Shown piece after piece: positions 6,807-11,015 of a stretch of 11,015 nucleotides of DNA. The DNA comes from Vicinamibacteria bacterium (lineage in GTDB: Bacteria; Acidobacteriota; Vicinamibacteria; Fen-336; JAGNNV01). The translations under genes and the position numbers were made by a program. The stretch lies in the NCBI GenBank assembly GCA_016650185.1, contig JAENWE010000049.1:1-11015 (forward strand), in the 5' to 3' direction. The notes under the pieces are model-generated. The model searched no databases. It was given only the letters and a program-made list of their open reading frames with translations, and was not told the origin of the DNA. The number at the start of each line of letters is the position of its first letter. Position 1 is the stretch's first letter.

Positions 6807-9800
6807 TCAGGCCTTGGCGGGAGGCGGCGCGGGGCTGGCTTCGATCAGCCCCTTCTCGGCGCGCTGCTTCACCTCGTTCTTCTCGCGAATGCGCTCGCAT
6901 AGGACGGAAAGCACGCCCCGGACAACCTCCGAGTTGCTGGCCATCAACTCCAAAAACGCCTCCCGGTCCAACCGAAGCAGGTGGGCGTCCGTTATGGCGG
7001 TAATGGACGCCGATCGCGGCTCGGGATCGAGAACCGCGAGTTCGCCGAACACCATCTTGTCCCTTAGCCGTTTGAGATCCAGATCCCCGTCATGAACCTT
7101 GACCTCGCCATGGACGATGACGTAGAGACTTTCGCCAGCGTCGCCCTTGTGGAAGATAACCTCCCCGGCCTTGAACCGGACCTCCTCGGCCAGGGCGGCC
7201 ACGTCGGCCAAAACATCCTCCGCGGTGCGCGCGAACATCGACACGGCCTTCAGAGTGATGACTTTTTCGATCAGCAGCATTGGTTCTCCCGTCTTCGCGG
7301 GAATCTGGCCCCGAATGGTCCCCAGACTCCATAGTCCGATTTCCGAAAAGTTGGCCCCGACTGACGTGCCCAGAAAAGTCTCGATGACTTCCGCCAAGCC
7401 GGGGTTGTTCATTCGCGGCGCCGCCTCCAGAGCGGCGGCCCGAATCCAGTACTCAAGCCCGAGCGAGGGGTCCTGTAAGACTGCGGTCACCAGCTCAAGC
7501 GCGCCCATAGGGGTGAGACCCAGCGCCGCGGTGAGCTCCGGAGTGAGGGCGCCGCTCTCACCCTCGATCGCGGGCATGAAGAGAGATCTCTCCTCCCGGG
7601 AGAGAACCACGTCCAGAATCTCCTGAGCGTAGGCTCGCCGATCCTTGTGGGCTCCGTCGATGTGAGCGCGAACCGCCAGCAGGGCTTTGGGATCGCGCGT
7701 GAACCCCAGCAGCATCAAGATGCGTTCCCGGGTGTTTCGATGGGACCCGATCAGGGCTCGACGCAACGTCTCCGTCTCCACCGCCGCCCCCAGGTCCAGC
7801 ACCTGGAACAGGGTCTTGAGGGCGACCCGCGCCTCCTGGCGGGCCAAGTTCTCCAGGCGTCCGCGGTCCTCAGCGCTTGAGGCGACGAACCGGTTACGAG
7901 CCAGCGCGCGAATCACGTCCTGACGCACCGCCACATCGTCAACATCGACTTTGCGCAATAGAAAGGCGGAGGCATCGTTGGTTCTTATGCGGCTGATCGC
8001 CGCAACCACGCCTCGTCGGACGTCGCTGCGAGAGGCCTTTTCGAACGCGTTGATCAACGGAGGAAGGGCCACCTCTCCAGAGAGGGCGAGGGCGGCTCTG
8101 GCCGCCCCGAGAACGCCGCGCTGGTTGAGTCGATGAATCAACAGGGGAATGAGTTCGGGATCTTTGAGCTGACCCGCCGCAAAAAGAGCGAGCCGGCTCA
8201 CGTCGACGTTCTCATCCTCGATCAGGGCTTTGAGCAAGGGGGTTTCGGTGTGGGAGCCGACCAGGCGCAACAGTCGAGCGCTCGCGGAGCGTTGGTCCGC
8301 TAGAGACGAGCGCGCCATTTCCTGAATTCCCGCCATCCCTTCCACGCTCCCCATGCGCACCAGGCCCAGGAGGGCTGCCTCTCGAAGGGCGACCACCGTG
8401 CTTCGGGCGTGGATCATCATCTGATCCTTGGCTGCAACCCCTTCCACCGCGGAGAGTGCCCTAAGGGCCAGAGCACGCAGGGGAATCTCGGCTTCGAGTT
8501 CGAGCCGGTCTCTCAAAGTCGTCGCGATTCCCTCCGGCCGGTGAGCCTCGATTCGCTCGAGGGCGGCCCGTCTGACCTCCCTGGCCGGATGACTCGCGAG
8601 GTCCGCGAGCATGGGATTGAGGGCGGTCGGGGCGTGGTCGCCCAGAATCTGGAGGGCGGCGAGCGCATCCTCTCCCGAGCCCGTCTTCAGGGTTTCCAGC
8701 AGGGCGGCGACGGCCTGATCATCGTCGAAGGCCAGGGCCACGTCTTCGATCCGGCCGCGCAAGGCGCCGACCAGGGCGCGCATGTATTCAGCCGCGGCGG
8801 CGCGAGCACTCCAGAGCCAGGCCAGGAAGCACGCGAGCAGGACCCATCCGAAGCGCACGGGGTCGGAGTTGAGGACGATCGTGAACAGGAGCATCAGGGC
8901 GCTGGAGAGGGCGATTCCGAAGGGGGTGAGGATGGCCTCCACCGCGATGGTGAGCGAAAGCCGGCGGTCTTTGGGTATGGGCTGGTACAAGGTCTTGAGG
9001 GACGGGTTGTCGATGGGATGTTTCAACGTCTTGTAGATACCCTGATTGAAAACCACCAACCAGAAAACCGGACTCGGACCGAGGGCCAGGCCGCCGGCGA
9101 CGAGCAGCAGCGCGGTGCAAATCAGATGGGCGCCGGGCAGAATTAACAAGCCGCGATGCACGCCGATGGCCGACAGAAGCCGGCCGGACACGAATACTCG
9201 GGCCAGGAGCGACGCGCATTGCGAGACGCCAGAAAAAAGAGCGAAGAAGGAAGCCACCTCTTTCGCATCGGAGAACCGGCTCTTCACCTGCTGCAGGAAG
9301 GCGAAGTCGACCAGATACTTTCCGAGAATTCCGCAGAAGGCGACGATCAGAACGAATCGGAGATAGGGATCCTGTACCAAAGAACTGATGGACGAGCGCG
9401 CTGCTCTTTCCTTCGAGGTCTGGCGTGGGCCCTCGTCGTCTGGAATCATGGGCAGAATGCGCCGAAGCAGAACCACGCAGGCGAAAAGGGCCAGGGCGGA
9501 CAACACCAGAAGGTTGGGCACCCCTCCGAACTTCAGCAGCAGCGGGACCGAGAACGAGCCCACAATCCGCGCGACCACTTCGCCGGTGCCGACAAAGCCG
9601 AACAGGCGCTTGGCCTGTCGAAGGTCATACAGACGCCCGGCTACCGCCCAGTATTCGAGGTCGGTCAGGCTCGACAGGACGCGATAAAAAACCATCGCGA
9701 AGAAGAAGAGGCCCGCAGCCTGAGTCACGAACAAGGCTCCGCGCAACGAGCCCACCACGATCATCAGACCGACCAGAGTGCCCGTCATCAGGTTGGAGAA

Positions 9801-10061
9801 CGAGAGGAGGTTTTGGAGCTTTGAGTAGAAATACCCGGTGGCTCCGGCCAACCCCGCCGCCGCGAGATACACGGAAGGAAGGGCCGAGGCGTTGAAATGT
9901 CCGAGGAAAAGCGCGGAAGCGGCGGTTTCGAAGAAGACGGTGCCGAAGCCCATGAAGGCTGAATGGGCGAGCATCAGCGCGGCCGCACTCTCCTCGGCCG
10001 GTTCGACGCCGAATCGAGACCAGAGGCTTTGTTTGGATGAGTTCACGGATCCGGAGGCCAT
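6807..10061 (-). CDS. NTT (ADP/ATP translocase)-like membrane protein fused to HEAT repeats and a cyclic-nucleotide-binding domain
   Basis: This 1084-residue protein has three parts. Residues about 25-420 hold roughly 12 hydrophobic segments resembling the NTT/Tlc nucleotide-transporter branch of the major-facilitator fold. That branch's hallmark region before the last helices is seen as HPIDNPSLKTLYQPIPKDRR (348-367). Residues about 430-905 are amphipathic helical repeats (for example VRRAALERI, VRRGVVAAISRI, LGAARAALAL), a HEAT-like solenoid suited to protein binding. Residues about 935-1060 are a CAP_ED cNMP-binding domain whose phosphate cassette FGELAVLDPEPRSAS keeps Glu1007 and Arg1016, so ligand binding is plausible. 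The tail is Pro/Ala-rich. Similar fusions occur in other bacteria, but their substrate and role are, to my knowledge, unproven; true nucleotide exchange should not be assumed. The ATG has no visible Shine-Dalgarno site. A strong terminator ends 28 bp upstream, so its promoter is unclear. Confidence 0.9.
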   Translation of the reverse strand: MASGSVNSSKQSLWSRFGVEPAEESAAALMLAHSAFMGFGTVFFETAASALFLGHFNASALPSVYLAAAGLAGATGYFYSKLQNLLSFSNLMTGTLVGLMIVVGSLRGALFVTQAAGLFFFAMVFYRVLSSLTDLEYWAVAGRLYDLRQAKRLFGFVGTGEVVARIVGSFSVPLLLKFGGVPNLLVLSALALFACVVLLRRILPMIPDDEGPRQTSKERAARSSISSLVQDPYLRFVLIVAFCGILGKYLVDFAFLQQVKSRFSDAKEVASFFALFSGVSQCASLLARVFVSGRLLSAIGVHRGLLILPGAHLICTALLLVAGGLALGPSPVFWLVVFNQGIYKTLKHPIDNPSLKTLYQPIPKDRRLSLTIAVEAILTPFGIALSSALMLLFTIVLNSDPVRFGWVLLACFLAWLWSARAAAAEYMRALVGALRGRIEDVALAFDDDQAVAALLETLKTGSGEDALAALQILGDHAPTALNPMLADLASHPAREVRRAALERIEAHRPEGIATTLRDRLELEAEIPLRALALRALSAVEGVAAKDQMMIHARSTVVALREAALLGLVRMGSVEGMAGIQEMARSSLADQRSASARLLRLVGSHTETPLLKALIEDENVDVSRLALFAAGQLKDPELIPLLIHRLNQRGVLGAARAALALSGEVALPPLINAFEKASRSDVRRGVVAAISRIRTNDASAFLLRKVDVDDVAVRQDVIRALARNRFVASSAEDRGRLENLARQEARVALKTLFQVLDLGAAVETETLRRALIGSHRNTRERILMLLGFTRDPKALLAVRAHIDGAHKDRRAYAQEILDVVLSREERSLFMPAIEGESGALTPELTAALGLTPMGALELVTAVLQDPSLGLEYWIRAAALEAAPRMNNPGLAEVIETFLGTSVGANFSEIGLWSLGTIRGQIPAKTGEPMLLIEKVITLKAVSMFARTAEDVLADVAALAEEVRFKAGEVIFHKGDAGESLYVIVHGEVKVHDGDLDLKRLRDKMVFGELAVLDPEPRSASITAITDAHLLRLDREAFLELMASNSEVVRGVLSVLCERIREKNEVKQRAEKGLIEASPAPPPAKA

Positions 10062-10089
10062 GGACGACTGAGACTAACGGATGAACCAC

Positions 10090-10133
10090 AAAAAAAGGCG
10101 AGGGGTCTGGAACGTCCAGACTCCTCGCCTTTT
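10090..10133 (-). terminator. Strong intrinsic terminator of the lipoprotein gene
   Basis: A 19-bp stem with a three-base loop lies at 10093-10111/10115-10133. It contains one G-T wobble and the GC-rich core GGCGAGG/CCTCGCC. On the minus strand it is followed by seven T (plus A-run 10090-10096), making a strong terminator for the lipoprotein transcript. The plus strand also ends in TTTT, so it could act weakly in both directions. It sits 28 bp upstream of the start codon of the 1084-residue gene. Confidence 0.88.
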
Positions 10134-10160
10134 ATGGCCACCCGCGAAAGGCAGATGACC

Positions 10161-10180
10161 GGGCTCGGAAATCCGAGCCC
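10161..10180 (-). repeat. Hairpin just after the lipoprotein stop codon
   Basis: A perfect 8-bp stem, GGGCTCGG/CCGAGCCC, with a four-base loop lies 13 bp after the lipoprotein stop codon and 27 bp before the main terminator in the direction of transcription. It has no T-run. It would form an mRNA 3' stem-loop in tandem with the terminator, probably protecting the message. Confidence 0.6.
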
Positions 10181-10193
10181 CCTCGGGGACGTG

Positions 10194-10799
10194 CTAGCTC
10201 TTCGCGGATTCACCCATGTCGGTTGCGGGAGCCGGGGACATGCCCAGCTGTCCCATCAGTTGCTCGGCGGTCGCTTTCACCTGAGAGGCCTTCGCAACCG
10301 CGCCCATCAAGTCACCCGCTCCGAACGCGGCTCCGGCTTCGGCCCACATCGCAGTTGCCCCTTCGAGGGCGGTTTTGGCGGACTCCAGCCCGGCCTTGTC
10401 GAGTCCGGCCGGGAGCTTCCTGGCGGTCGCAAGCTCCATGACCTTCTTCTGGATGTCGGCGACCATGCCGGGAAGTGAACCTTCCATGCTCTTCCAGGAC
10501 TCCATCAATTCCGTCTTCTTGGCTTCCGCGGCCGCAGTGACCGCCTGAGCCTGGGCAGGAACGCCCTCCGCGGCTTCCTGGGCGCCCTTGTAGTCCCCGC
10601 TGTCGAACTTCGACTTCGCGGAGGCCAACGAGTCGGAGAGAGCCTTGAACTGCTCCGGGACGAACTTCTCGCCTTCGGCCTGAGCGCCGGACACGGCGGA
10701 TTCAGCGGCAGTGATGGCGGCCTGGGCCGGGCCCTTGCCGCAGGCCACGGCTACGAACGCGGCGAGAGATATGAACACAAAACTTTTGGCTAGACGCAC
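10194..10799 (-). CDS. Alanine-rich helical lipoprotein with paired-helix repeats (DUF4398-like)
   Basis: This is a small exported protein, 201 residues if started at the GTG at 10797-10799. The N-terminus (MRLAKSF, then FISLAAFVAVAC) is a lipoprotein signal with lipidated Cys20 in AVAC-GKG, so it should be anchored in the inner or outer membrane facing the periplasm. The mature part is almost all helix and rich in Ala, Glu and Lys. Two similar helix-turn-helix units are visible: L..AKSKFDSGDYKGAQEAA and the later AGAAFGAGDLMGAVAKA. The first half resembles DUF4398-type lipoproteins; no activity is known. The start is uncertain. GTG 10799 has GTGAG eight bases upstream and gives a normal signal length. 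GTG 10811 and TTG 10856 are also in frame, and the last overlaps the preceding stop as TTGA. It ends in a tandem hairpin and terminator, so it is the last gene of its transcript. Confidence 0.82.
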   Translation of the reverse strand: MRLAKSFVFISLAAFVAVACGKGPAQAAITAAESAVSGAQAEGEKFVPEQFKALSDSLASAKSKFDSGDYKGAQEAAEGVPAQAQAVTAAAEAKKTELMESWKSMEGSLPGMVADIQKKVMELATARKLPAGLDKAGLESAKTALEGATAMWAEAGAAFGAGDLMGAVAKASQVKATAEQLMGQLGMSPAPATDMGESAKS

Positions 10800-10852
10800 T
10801 TCTTTACTCACTTTCAAAATCGACGAAACTTGGCCTCGGAGATTCTCATCCT

Positions 10853-11015
10853 TCAATCATGGGCCGCAATGCTGGTTGAGGGTTGCGGCCCGTCGGGCCG
10901 CGGCCCCAAGGTTAGCAGCACCTGCGCGTTGTCCTTGAGTGAGGCCGATTCTGCGCTTGGATCACCGTGATACTCATAGTGGTACCCTCCGGGCCGGAAT
11001 GCAGCGAAGGATCGC
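10853..11015 (-). CDS. C-terminal end of an unidentified protein (5' part outside window), tentative
   Basis: One minus-strand frame is open from the right edge for 53 codons and stops at TGA 10853-10855. It begins RSFAAFRPGGYHYEYHGDPS, continues through ESASLKDNAQVLLTLG, and ends STSIAAHD. Aromatic and polar residues look protein-like, and about 70% of third positions are G or C, like the neighbouring genes. I do not recognise a family. Its stop overlaps a possible TTG start of the lipoprotein gene by four bases, which would suit an operon. Against it, an open frame of this length can occur by chance in GC-rich DNA, and the same stretch contains an alternative small ORF with a good ribosome site (10912-10977). 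Confidence 0.45.
   Translation of the reverse strand, partial: RSFAAFRPGGYHYEYHGDPSAESASLKDNAQVLLTLGPRPDGPQPSTSIAAHD

Overview
The window is GC-rich, densely coding bacterial DNA. The organism is most likely Gram-negative: it has a periplasmic S13 (PBP4-type) D-Ala-D-Ala carboxypeptidase and a probable lipoprotein. The mix of a PIN-TRAM membrane protein, a TMEM43 homologue and a nucleotide-transporter-like protein fused to HEAT repeats and a cNMP domain fits Acidobacteriota, Myxococcota or another delta-proteobacteria-like lineage. I cannot fix the phylum from sequence alone. There is no sign of phage, IS elements, integrases or CRISPR. Starts are often GTG or TTG.

Region 1 (about 1-3895, minus strand) is a compact four-gene cluster, transcribed right to left: a YacL-like PIN-TRAM membrane protein, then plsC (39 bp gap, TTG start), then dacB (ATGA overlap), then a UvrD-family helicase (57 bp gap) whose 3' part lies off the left edge. 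It combines an RNA/nuclease-fold membrane protein, phospholipid synthesis, peptidoglycan hydrolysis and DNA repair. The spacing suggests one transcript.

Region 2 (3994-6448, plus strand) is divergent from region 1 across a 98-bp spacer that carries an inverted repeat. It holds a PLP-dependent aminotransferase and then a bacterial TMEM43 (LUMA) family membrane protein. A promoter-like sequence with a perfect palindrome in its spacer lies between the two.

Region 3 (6449-6806) contains two minus-strand tRNA genes, Val(UAC) and Asp(GUC), both with encoded CCA, plus several strong hairpins.

Region 4 (6807-11015, minus strand) starts at the right edge with the probable C-terminal end of an unidentified gene. 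A small alanine-rich lipoprotein gene follows, then an unusually long intrinsic terminator. Last is the most striking gene, a 1084-residue protein with about 12 membrane segments related to ADP/ATP (NTT/Tlc) translocases, a long HEAT-like solenoid, and a C-terminal cyclic-nucleotide-binding domain that keeps its key Glu and Arg. It looks like a transporter-derived, ligand-responsive membrane protein and is the best candidate here for unexplored biology.
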